Shown here one piece after another: positions 1-7,136 of a stretch of DNA of 21,030 nt. Both the position numbers and the translations under genes were made by a program. The DNA is from Acidobacteria bacterium UBA823 (lineage in GTDB: Bacteria; Acidobacteriota; Vicinamibacteria; Vicinamibacterales; UBA823). The notes beneath the pieces were generated by a model. The model saw only the letters and a program-made list of their open reading frames with translations, was not told the DNA's origin and did not search any database. The stretch is from positions 23,415 through 44,444 of the forward strand of contig DBHR01000032.1 in assembly GCA_002296225.1 (NCBI GenBank). The letters are read 5' to 3'. Positions within the stretch are counted from its first letter, which is position 1; every line of letters begins with the position of its first letter.

Positions 1-173
1 TACATCAGCCAGTTCCCAGGCTCCTCCTCCGCATGCAGCAAGCGCTCGTAACTCACCGGCGTGAACGCGGGTGCCGGTCCGTTCTCCTCGACCGTTTGCT
101 GCACCTCGACTGTCCTGCCGGCGCCAATAATGATCATGACCGTGCACAACACGATGAGCGCAGGGGCTCTCAT
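1..173 (-). CDS. PQQ-dependent alcohol-dehydrogenase-type quinoprotein, N-terminal fragment cut by the left edge
   Basis: Only the first 57 residues are present. Residues 1 to about 20 are hydrophobic and look like a signal peptide. They are followed by a short linker and the stretch VSYERLLHAEEEPGNWLM. A Tyr-x-Arg-(Leu/Ile) segment leading into Asn-Trp-Leu is the characteristic start of the mature propeller in periplasmic PQQ alcohol dehydrogenases, just before the first blade. The ATG overlaps the TGA of the upstream cytochrome c gene in an ATGA junction, so the two are probably translationally coupled, and the cytochrome is the likely electron acceptor. The catalytic Asp, the Ca2+ ligands and the vicinal-cysteine pair of this family all lie outside the window, so substrate cannot be judged. 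The family call rests on a short but distinctive segment. Confidence 0.72.
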   Translation of the reverse strand, partial: MRAPALIVLCTVMIIIGAGRTVEVQQTVEENGPAPAFTPVSYERLLHAEEEPGNWLM

Positions 174-985
174 GGCGAGCTCTCCTCAGTTCGCAACGAA
201 AATAAATAGGCGATAAGGTCGTCGACCTCGGACGCAGCGAGTTTCCCTTCATAGCTAGGCATCGTCGACGTTTCAATGCGCCGGCTCTCACGCAGATCGC
301 GTTTTGCGATCGACCATAATTTCTCATCGGCGTCGAGCACCCGGTAGGAGTATGTGTCTTCGTTCATTCGGATGCCCTCTAACGTCCGCCCGTTGACGTA
401 GGTCATGTGCACCGACCACCACCGCGGCAAGACTTCGTGGTCGGGTTCAAGCAGGTCAACCCGAAGCTCATCCGGCGAATGCCGGTCACCTATGAAGGTC
501 AGGTCGGGACCGCGTAGGCTGCCCACGCCTTCGATCATGTGACACGTCGCACAGGCGCCAGCACCAGCGTACAGACGCCGGCCGGCCGCGGCGTCGCCCG
601 GAAGCGAGATGCTCTCCGGGCGTTGGTTAATGGAACGGAGATAAGCAACCACCTGCCAGATCGACTCGTCGGTCCGACTCCGGTAGATAGGCGGCATGCC
701 GGTGTTGGGCACTCCCTCAGAAATCACCCGGAACAGGCCGGCGTCACTCTGTGCGCGCCTGAACCGACCCCGACGGAGGCTTGGTCCGTCGTCGCCACCC
801 GCATCACGGCCGTGGCAACGGCCGCAGTGCATCTGGAACAAGCGCTCGCCGGTTTTGACATCTTCGAGCGACGTGTAGGGATTCTCGGCATCCTGCGCCG
901 CCAGATTACCAACCAGGCCGACCAGCAGTAACGCGGCTGCGATCAGCGCGAGTCGACCGACATTTATCCCCTGCAAGCGCCACAT
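170..985 (-). CDS. Di-haem c-type cytochrome, partner of the PQQ dehydrogenase
   Basis: This is a 271-residue exported electron carrier. Residues 9-30 form a hydrophobic signal segment ending Leu-Ala-Ala. Two CxxCH haem-attachment sites are visible, CGRCH at 54-58 and CATCH at 145-149. Likely distal Met ligands are M97 in GMPP and M242 in TSTMPSY, and the only cysteines are the four haem cysteines. The C-terminal part (VNGRTLEGI, then a variable stretch, then SEVDDLIAYLFSL) resembles the haem-binding domain found in many Planctomycetes/Verrucomicrobia proteins (TIGR02603-like, from memory). The frame is open further upstream to 1075. I place the start at 985 because it sits directly before the signal segment and has AAAGGA about 8 nt upstream. 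The stop overlaps the start of the downstream PQQ dehydrogenase by 4 bp. It probably accepts electrons from that enzyme in the periplasm and passes them on towards a terminal oxidase. Confidence 0.85.
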   Translation of the reverse strand: MWRLQGINVGRLALIAAALLLVGLVGNLAAQDAENPYTSLEDVKTGERLFQMHCGRCHGRDAGGDDGPSLRRGRFRRAQSDAGLFRVISEGVPNTGMPPIYRSRTDESIWQVVAYLRSINQRPESISLPGDAAAGRRLYAGAGACATCHMIEGVGSLRGPDLTFIGDRHSPDELRVDLLEPDHEVLPRWWSVHMTYVNGRTLEGIRMNEDTYSYRVLDADEKLWSIAKRDLRESRRIETSTMPSYEGKLAASEVDDLIAYLFSLRTEESSP

Positions 986-1151
986 GGCTCGTCCTTTCGG
1001 AGGAGGTGCGATTCGGCGCACAAGCATACCGGAATTCACTCGTAGAGGGTTGACGAGCTCGAATTCTTGACCCAAGTCGGCAGCAACGATACGCCCCTAG
1101 GCGGCGTCATACACATTGTTGAGACTAACCACGATAAACTCCCAGGGACCT

Positions 1152-3542
1152 ATGCGGCGGTTTTCAGCTCCAATCACACCATCTTCACGCTGGCTGGCTG
1201 GCTTGGCACTCTCGCTCGTAGTGTGTCCGGCGACCACCACAACGGCGGCCGCACCGCAGGACTCACAGGACCAAGCCGAGACCGCCGGGCAGCTAGACGA
1301 GGCCCGCGGTGTGTTCGACAGCGGCATATTCGTCGGCGAGCTGCCGGCAACGTTTGACGGACCGCCGCCGCCAGTCCCGCCGCGCGTGGCTACCCGTGAC
1401 GAAAACGGGCGTGTCACCATCCGGGCCGTGCGCATAGGCGAGGAACTTGTCATCGACGGCCATCTCGATGAACCGGTCTACTCGCGGGTCGAGCCGGTTT
1501 CCGATTTCATCATGCAGGAGCCGCAGGACAACGTCCCAGCCACTGAAAAAACTGAGGTCTGGATTCTCTTTGACGACCGAAATCTCTATGTCTCGGGTCG
1601 CAATTGGGACAGTCAGGCCCATCGAATCATTGCCAACGAGATGCGCCGTGACGGCAACAAGGTTGGACAGAACGACAACTTCACGCTCACACTCGACACC
1701 TTCTACGACCGACGGAATGGCTTCTTGTTTCAAACCAACCCGCTCGGTGCGCTGCGTGACGGCCTCATCAGCGACGAGCGCGAACTGAACGCTGACTGGA
1801 ACACCGTCTGGAACGTCAAAACCACGCGGGACGACGAAGGTTGGAACGTCGAGATGATTATCCCGTTCAAGTCACTCCGCTACCGCCCAGGCCGCGATCA
1901 GGTATGGGGCCTCCAGGTTCGGCGCGGTGTGCAATGGAAGAATGAAGATTCGTACATTACAGCGATGCCGCGCGCGCTCCATTACATGGCACAGTTCCGG
2001 CTGTCTCTATCCGCAACACTGGTCGGACTCCAGACGCCTGGGGTCTCAACCAACCTCGAGGTGAAACCTTACGCGATCTCGTCTGGCACCGGCATCCGCG
2101 GCGACGATGACATCGTCGTCAACGACCTGACCGGTAACGCCGGCTTCGACGGCAAGTACGGCCTCACACAGGGCCTAATCGCCGACTTCACCGTGAACAC
2201 CGACTTTGCCCAAGTGGAGGACGATGACGAGCAGGTCAACCTGACGCGGTTCAGCCTGTTCTTCCCGGAGAAGCGCGAGTTCTTCCTTGAGGGCCAGGGG
2301 ATTTTCTCGTTTGGCGGCGTCTCGGCCGGCCGGAGATGGAGTAGCGGGGGCGGGGGCGGAGACGCGCCAATCCTCTTCTTCAGCCGTCAAATCGGCATCA
2401 GCGGCCGTAATTCAGTGCCGATCCGAACCGGCGGCCGGGTCACAGGACGTGCCGGCGCGTTCACCCTCGGTCTACTGAACGTTCAAACCGGTGAGAAAAC
2501 GAGTCTCGAGGCTCAAGCGACCAACTTCTCGGTCGTGCGCATCCGGCGTGACATTTTTCGCCGGAGCTCGATCGGCTTCATGGGCACAAACCGATCGGTC
2601 TCACTGAAAGGCGACGGTTCGAGCCAGTCATACGGTGTCGACGCTAATTTTTCGTTCCTAGAGAACCTCAACATCGCCACCTACTACGCGCAGACGCACA
2701 CGCCTGGGCTCACAGGGCAGAACATGAGCTATTCGGGCAGCATCCGGAACGAAGGCGATCGCTACGGCTTTAGCTACTCGCACCTGGTCGTCGGCGATAA
2801 CTTCAAGCCGGAGGTCGGGTTCGTGCGTCGGGACGACTTCCGGCAGAACCGCGCGTCAGCGCAGTTCACGCCTCGGCCGACGTCGATCGATGCGATTCGC
2901 AAGTTTGAGCTTAAAGGTGATATCGACTACCTCACAAATAAGACGACCGGCATCCTGGAATCGCGCGACATCGGCGCACGATTCGAGGTCGAATTCGAAA
3001 ACACCGACCGGGTCAATTTTGATGTCTCGGACAAGCACGAGTTTCTGTTCGAGGAATTCCAGATCGGCGACGACGTCACCCTGCCGATCGGTGGATACGA
3101 TTTCCGCAACGTCAGGGTCAACTATCGGCTGGGCGCAAACCGGCGTGTTCCGGGCAACATCAGCTTCACCCGGGGCGGATTCTTCAGCGGGGACCGGACC
3201 ATCGTCAACCTCAACGGCCGAATTGAGGTCTCCCCGCGACTGGCGCTCGAACCACGCATTCAACTCAATTGGATCGATTTGCCAGAGGGATCGCTCAACA
3301 CGAAACTGGCGAGCACGCGCGTCAACTTCGCACTGACGACGCGGTTGCTGGTTGCGGCGCTTCTCCAGTACAACTCAAGCAGCGACTCGATGAGTACAAA
3401 CATCCGCCTGCGTTGGGAATACGAGCCGGGGAGCGATCTCTTCGTCGTCTATAGCGAAGGTCGAGAAACCGACCACCGCGGCTTTCCTCGCGTGTCGAAC
3501 CGCGGCCTCGTCGTCAAGTTCACGAGGCTGTTCCGGATGTAA
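1152..3542 (+). CDS. Outer-membrane protein with CBM9-like domain and DUF5916 beta-barrel
   Basis: The protein is 796 residues long. Residues 1-34 form a signal peptide with an Arg-rich start and a hydrophobic core ending in Ala. A linker with a Pro run follows (71-77). Residues about 88-265 match the carbohydrate-binding family 9-like fold: IDGHLDEPVYSR at 101-112 is the usual IDGxLDEpxW opening, followed by EVWILFDDRNLYV. From about 300 to the end the sequence alternates short amphipathic strands, contains EKREFFLEG and FFSRQIG, and ends in an Arg/Phe-rich strand. This is typical of DUF5916 proteins predicted to be outer-membrane barrels. A Gly-rich loop lies before FFSRQIG. The frame can start at a TTG at 1116, but the ATG at 1152 has AGGGA 5 nt upstream and leads straight into the signal peptide. 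The gene stands alone, with divergent and convergent neighbours. The substrate is unknown; a role in surface glycan binding or uptake is only a guess. Confidence 0.85.
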   Translation: MRRFSAPITPSSRWLAGLALSLVVCPATTTTAAAPQDSQDQAETAGQLDEARGVFDSGIFVGELPATFDGPPPPVPPRVATRDENGRVTIRAVRIGEELVIDGHLDEPVYSRVEPVSDFIMQEPQDNVPATEKTEVWILFDDRNLYVSGRNWDSQAHRIIANEMRRDGNKVGQNDNFTLTLDTFYDRRNGFLFQTNPLGALRDGLISDERELNADWNTVWNVKTTRDDEGWNVEMIIPFKSLRYRPGRDQVWGLQVRRGVQWKNEDSYITAMPRALHYMAQFRLSLSATLVGLQTPGVSTNLEVKPYAISSGTGIRGDDDIVVNDLTGNAGFDGKYGLTQGLIADFTVNTDFAQVEDDDEQVNLTRFSLFFPEKREFFLEGQGIFSFGGVSAGRRWSSGGGGGDAPILFFSRQIGISGRNSVPIRTGGRVTGRAGAFTLGLLNVQTGEKTSLEAQATNFSVVRIRRDIFRRSSIGFMGTNRSVSLKGDGSSQSYGVDANFSFLENLNIATYYAQTHTPGLTGQNMSYSGSIRNEGDRYGFSYSHLVVGDNFKPEVGFVRRDDFRQNRASAQFTPRPTSIDAIRKFELKGDIDYLTNKTTGILESRDIGARFEVEFENTDRVNFDVSDKHEFLFEEFQIGDDVTLPIGGYDFRNVRVNYRLGANRRVPGNISFTRGGFFSGDRTIVNLNGRIEVSPRLALEPRIQLNWIDLPEGSLNTKLASTRVNFALTTRLLVAALLQYNSSSDSMSTNIRLRWEYEPGSDLFVVYSEGRETDHRGFPRVSNRGLVVKFTRLFRM

Positions 3543-3571
3543 CCGCTGCTTGGTACCGACCTTTGCGCCAA

Positions 3572-3589
3572 AGGCTCCGGAGCCTCCGG
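3572..3589. repeat. Overlapping GC-rich palindromes between convergent genes
   Basis: AGGCTCCGGAGCCT (3572-3585) is a perfect 14-nt palindrome. It overlaps CCGGAGCCTCCGG (3577-3589), which pairs around a single central base. They lie in the 95-bp spacer between two convergent stop codons. Either could form a transcript hairpin on either strand and act as a weak bidirectional terminator, but no T tract follows in either direction. Termination is therefore an inference from location only. Confidence 0.4.
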
Positions 3590-3637
3590 CCCGAACACCA
3601 GAGATTAATAACCAGAGGCTCTACTCGGTGGTCCTGC

Positions 3638-4930
3638 CTACATCGTCGGGAGCTGCCCCTTATCTGCGATCTCCAGCATGGCATCAGCGAATGTGTCAAT
3701 CTCTTGGAGGCGCGTGTACACGTTCGGCGTCACGCGCAACCCCTCATAGTCGTCACGAACGATCGGTACGAGGACGATCCGGAAACGATCCCACATGTAA
3801 GAGTTGATCTCCCGGGTGTCCACACCCTTGATCTGGACGTTGGCCAGTGCCCACGTCTGCCCCGGCTCGAGCGACGAGTGGATCGTGATCCGCGGATGGT
3901 CCTTGAGCCGGTCGGCCCAGCGCATCGTCAGGTAGCGAAGCCGCGCCGCCTTTCGTTCGGCACCGATCGCCTGATGGAACACTAGCGCCTCGGCGATCGC
4001 CGCCTTCGCCGCCGCCGGGTGCGTCCCGATCGCCTCAAACTTCCGGATGTCATTGTCGAGCCGCCGCGCCGCCGCCTGCAACGGCCAGGTTTTCTCGATG
4101 TTCTCACGGCGGACGTGGAGGAAACCGGTGCCGTGCGGCGCAAGCAGCCATTTGTGAAGGCTCGTGCCATAGTAGTCGCACTCAAGATCGCGCAGCTTGA
4201 ACGGGAAGTGCGCTACGGCGTGCGCGCCGTCGCAAATCGACACGATCCCCCGCTCACGTGCTAGGCGGCTGAGCCGCTGGACTGGGAAGAGTTGTCCGGT
4301 GAGGTTGGTAATGTGGCAGAAATGTAGAACCTTCGTGCGCGGTGTAATCGCCTGCTCAAACCGTGTATAGAGATCATCCTGCGTCGTTGGCACCGGGAAA
4401 GGAATCTGCGTCAAGGTGATTCCATCACGCCGCACCCGCTGGTCCCAGGTCGTCCGCATCCGGCCGTAGTCTTGGTCGGTCGTAATGACCTCGTCTCCGG
4501 ATTCGAGATCGAGGCCGTTCTGCGCAATCTGTAACGCCTCACTCGAGTTCCGCGTGATCGCCAGCTCCTCAGAGTCGCATCCAAACTCGTCGGCTAGGCG
4601 ACGGCGAACTGTCTCGATATTCCGCGAGAGCTGGCCACGGTAGTGCACCGGCAGCTGGTTCGAAAAATCAAGGTAACGCTTGAGCGCCTCGTGCACCACG
4701 CGCGGGGTTGGGCAGCTGTTGCCATTGTTCAGATTGGTGAGCGTCCGGTCGAGGGTAAACCCGAGTTGGATCTCACGCCAGAAGAACTCGTTCCGGGCAA
4801 CCTCTTCAGGCGTCCGGTCGGCGACCGACTGGGCCGCTTCGGCGATCGCGTCGACACCGTTCACCTTGGTCACAACCGTCGCCGCACCCAACAGGCCAGC
4901 GCTCCGAAGAAAACCTCGTCTGCTCCACAT
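3638..4930 (-). CDS. Tat-exported class V aminotransferase-fold PLP enzyme
   Basis: This is a 430-residue fold-type I PLP enzyme resembling the isopenicillin-N-epimerase/cysteine-desulfurase group. SRRGFLRSAGLLGAATVV at the N-terminus is a twin-arginine signal, so the enzyme should be exported folded with its cofactor. GTSLHKW places the PLP lysine at K260, ICDGAHAVAHFP gives the cofactor-binding Asp at D234, and TRNSSEALQ at 127-135 fits the phosphate-binding region. The C-terminal RVTPNVYTRLQEID is the usual end of the family. There is no cysteine at the position where SufS/NifS carry the catalytic one, which argues against a desulfurase. The start has AGGAG 8 nt upstream. It lies 37 bp downstream of the PQQ propeller gene on the same strand and is likely co-transcribed. 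The reaction (racemisation, elimination or transamination) and substrate cannot be read from the sequence. Confidence 0.85.
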   Translation of the reverse strand: MWSRRGFLRSAGLLGAATVVTKVNGVDAIAEAAQSVADRTPEEVARNEFFWREIQLGFTLDRTLTNLNNGNSCPTPRVVHEALKRYLDFSNQLPVHYRGQLSRNIETVRRRLADEFGCDSEELAITRNSSEALQIAQNGLDLESGDEVITTDQDYGRMRTTWDQRVRRDGITLTQIPFPVPTTQDDLYTRFEQAITPRTKVLHFCHITNLTGQLFPVQRLSRLARERGIVSICDGAHAVAHFPFKLRDLECDYYGTSLHKWLLAPHGTGFLHVRRENIEKTWPLQAAARRLDNDIRKFEAIGTHPAAAKAAIAEALVFHQAIGAERKAARLRYLTMRWADRLKDHPRITIHSSLEPGQTWALANVQIKGVDTREINSYMWDRFRIVLVPIVRDDYEGLRVTPNVYTRLQEIDTFADAMLEIADKGQLPTM

Positions 4931-4967
4931 CTTGTATCTCCTCTACCGCGGGAAAACCCTTACCCTA

Positions 4968-7076
4968 TCACTCAGGCAGCGCAACCGCGACATAGCTGTC
5001 CCCGGATTTGGTGCCCATCTTCCCGCCACCAGCTGCAATGACCACGTACTGGCGGCCGTCAACCGCATAGGTCGCCGGCGTGGCGTACCCGCCGGCCGGC
5101 AGCTCGATCTCCCAGAGTAGTCTCCCGGTGTCGGTCGAAAACGCACGAAATTTCTCGTCTTTCGTCGCCCCAATAAAGAGGACCCCACCGGCTGAGACGA
5201 TCGGCCCGCCATAGTTTTCCGTGCCGGTTGGCAGTAACCCTTGCTCGCTCAGCTCGTCTAGCTCGCCAAGCGGAACCTGCCAGCCGATCGTGCCGGTATG
5301 CAGGTCGATGGCCGTCAACGTTCCCCAAGGTGGCTTAATCGCTGGATGTCCGTTGTCGTCGAGAAAGCGGATGTAGCCACTGGAGGTATAAGCAGTAGCC
5401 GGCGTACCGCTGGCAGCGGTTTCCTTGACACCACCGTTGACCGGTGGCACCTCGTCTTCCGTATCCGAAAGATAATCGACCAAGGCTTCGATTTCATCGT
5501 CGGAAAGATGCTGATGCGCTGGCATCAGCCCGGCACCGTTCGTGACGACCCCCACGATTGCCTGACGGGACATCCTCAATGAAACGTCGACCAGTGCTGG
5601 ATAGACGCCGAGTGGATCGCCTTGCCAATTGGTGCCATGACAGTAAAGACACTCATTGGCGTAGATCGTCTCGCCAAGCGACTGCTCGGCACCAAGTGCC
5701 ACCATGGTCAGGATCCACGGCATCTCGCTCGCATTGACATACATGACGCCGTCTGGATCGACCGCGGCACCACCCCATTCGCCGCCCCCGTCATAACCCG
5801 GAAGGATAATCGTGCCTTCACGGCTCGGTGGCACAAACTGTCCGCCGCTCCGCACACGGGTTAACCGCTCAAACGCCATGGCGTAAGCTTCCGGGGAGAG
5901 GTCGGTTACGTCGGTCTCGGCAAAAACCTGTCGTGAGAATGGCGGCGGTGCCGTCGGCACCGGCTGGGTTGGCCACGCCACCTCCCCCGGCAGGTCGGAT
6001 GCCGGCACTTTCTGCTCCTCCACTGGGAAAAGAGGCTCTCCGGTCTCACGGTCGAAGAGGAATACATGTGCCGATTTCGTGATCTGCGCCACGGCTTCGC
6101 GTGGCTCCCCCCCATGCGTCACAGTCACGAGATTGGGCGGTGCTGGCAGATCGCGGTCCCACAGGTCGTGATGGACAATCTGGTAGTGCCAGATCCGCTC
6201 ACCCGTACGCGCGTCGAGCGCCAGAAGAGTATTCGCAAAGAGATTCGTGCCGAGCCGTGCGCCGCCGTAGAAGTCCGGCGTCGCCGACCCGGTCGGCACA
6301 TAGACAATGCCGCGGCCGTGGTCGACGGTCATGCCCGCCCAGTTGTTGGCGCCGCCCACAGACTGCCAAGCGTCGTCGGGCCAGGTGTCGTAGCCAAATT
6401 CACCCGGGTGGGGAATCGTGTGAAAAATCCAGACGCGCTCGCCCGTCCGAACGTCGTAGGCCCGAATGTGGCCCGGCGCCGACCGCGCGCCCTCCGAGAC
6501 CCGCGTCGGGAGAATAAGAAGATCGTCGTAGATAACGCCTGGCGTGTTCGACGCAATGAACAGCTCGCCGATGTCGCGATCCAATCCTTCGCGGAAATCG
6601 ATCGACCCGCCGTCACCGAACGATTCAATTGGAAGGCCCGTGTCTGCGTCAACCGCATAGAGGCGCGATGCGCCCGTGAACAGAATCCGTCGGTCGTCGC
6701 CGTCCTCCCAGTAAGTAACACCGCGGTTCACTCCGGCACCGAATAGGTCGTAGTTGCCGTCGAATGGGTCGAAGGTCCAGCGCGGTTCGCCCGTTGCAGC
6801 GTCGAGGGCAAAGACCTTGAGTTGTGCCGACGTCGCGTAGAGCACGCCGTCAACGATGATCGGGTTGGCCTGGATTTGCGAGCGATCTTCGAGGTCGGCG
6901 TCACCGGTGTGGTAGACCCAGGCCACCTCAAGCTCGTGCACATTCTCGCGGGTGATCTGGTCAAGGGGAGAGTACTGGCTACTCCCTGGTCCCAAGTACT
7001 CGGGCCACTCGTCGGCGTGGCTCCGACCGCAAGCCGCAGCGAGTAAGACAATGAGCCAAACGAGTGGATCTCGCAC
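4968..7076 (-). CDS. PQQ-dependent dehydrogenase with an inserted cytochrome c domain, probable lipoprotein
   Basis: This 702-residue quinohaemoprotein begins with a signal segment ending LLAAAC, so C16 is a plausible lipid-modified cysteine. The mature start DEWPEYLGPGSSQYSPLDQI is classic for PQQ dehydrogenases. Propeller repeats such as ALDAATGEPRWTF and ALDARTGERIWHY follow, and HHDLWDRDLPAPPNL at 302-315 carries the catalytic-type Asp residues. A cytochrome c domain spans roughly 465-540, with CLYCH at 476-480 and a likely distal Met at M518 in GLMPAH. Propeller sequence then resumes (PPWGTLTAIDLHTG, GATKDEKFRAFSTDTGRLLW), so the haem domain is inserted and not terminal. The only cysteines are C16, C476 and C479, so the vicinal disulfide of classical PQQ alcohol dehydrogenases is absent. 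The start is GTG with no clear Shine-Dalgarno. The upstream SelA-like gene ends 51 bp before it, and the aminotransferase follows by 37 bp. Substrate is unknown, probably an alcohol or sugar. Confidence 0.88.
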   Translation of the reverse strand: MRDPLVWLIVLLAAACGRSHADEWPEYLGPGSSQYSPLDQITRENVHELEVAWVYHTGDADLEDRSQIQANPIIVDGVLYATSAQLKVFALDAATGEPRWTFDPFDGNYDLFGAGVNRGVTYWEDGDDRRILFTGASRLYAVDADTGLPIESFGDGGSIDFREGLDRDIGELFIASNTPGVIYDDLLILPTRVSEGARSAPGHIRAYDVRTGERVWIFHTIPHPGEFGYDTWPDDAWQSVGGANNWAGMTVDHGRGIVYVPTGSATPDFYGGARLGTNLFANTLLALDARTGERIWHYQIVHHDLWDRDLPAPPNLVTVTHGGEPREAVAQITKSAHVFLFDRETGEPLFPVEEQKVPASDLPGEVAWPTQPVPTAPPPFSRQVFAETDVTDLSPEAYAMAFERLTRVRSGGQFVPPSREGTIILPGYDGGGEWGGAAVDPDGVMYVNASEMPWILTMVALGAEQSLGETIYANECLYCHGTNWQGDPLGVYPALVDVSLRMSRQAIVGVVTNGAGLMPAHQHLSDDEIEALVDYLSDTEDEVPPVNGGVKETAASGTPATAYTSSGYIRFLDDNGHPAIKPPWGTLTAIDLHTGTIGWQVPLGELDELSEQGLLPTGTENYGGPIVSAGGVLFIGATKDEKFRAFSTDTGRLLWEIELPAGGYATPATYAVDGRQYVVIAAGGGKMGTKSGDSYVAVALPE

Positions 7077-7086
7077 CGTTGCTAGC

Positions 7087-7136
7087 GTCTGATCGTTGGT
7101 AGTTGATTCTGAGCGAAAGACCCCAGACTAGAGACT
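7087..7136. repeat. Degraded copy of the palindromic element seen at 20596-20663
   Basis: The left part (7087-7104, GTCTGATCGTTGGTAGTT) matches the inner half of an arm of the element at 20596-20663, with two substitutions and one inserted base. The right part (7119-7136), read on the minus strand as AGTCTCTAGTCTGGGGTC, matches the outer half of the same arm. Between them the spacer has diverged. The element lies between the SelA-like gene and the PQQ propeller gene and extends 9 bp into the SelA-like coding region, supplying its last two codons and its TAG stop. The alignment was done by eye. Confidence 0.45.

Noticed and set aside
986..1075. N-terminal extension of the cytochrome c frame to 1075
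   Set aside because: It adds 30 residues before a clear signal segment. The start at 985 has a good ribosome site.
3638..4930. Cysteine desulfurase as the role of the class V enzyme
   Set aside because: No cysteine is found in the C-terminal loop where the catalytic one would be, and the protein carries a Tat signal.
6066..6746. Long open frame (226 codons) on the plus strand, antisense to the PQQ propeller gene
   Set aside because: It lies wholly inside a well-supported gene. Its sequence is rich in Arg/Pro/Ala in the manner of GC-rich shadow frames, and it has no recognisable domain, signal or ribosome site.
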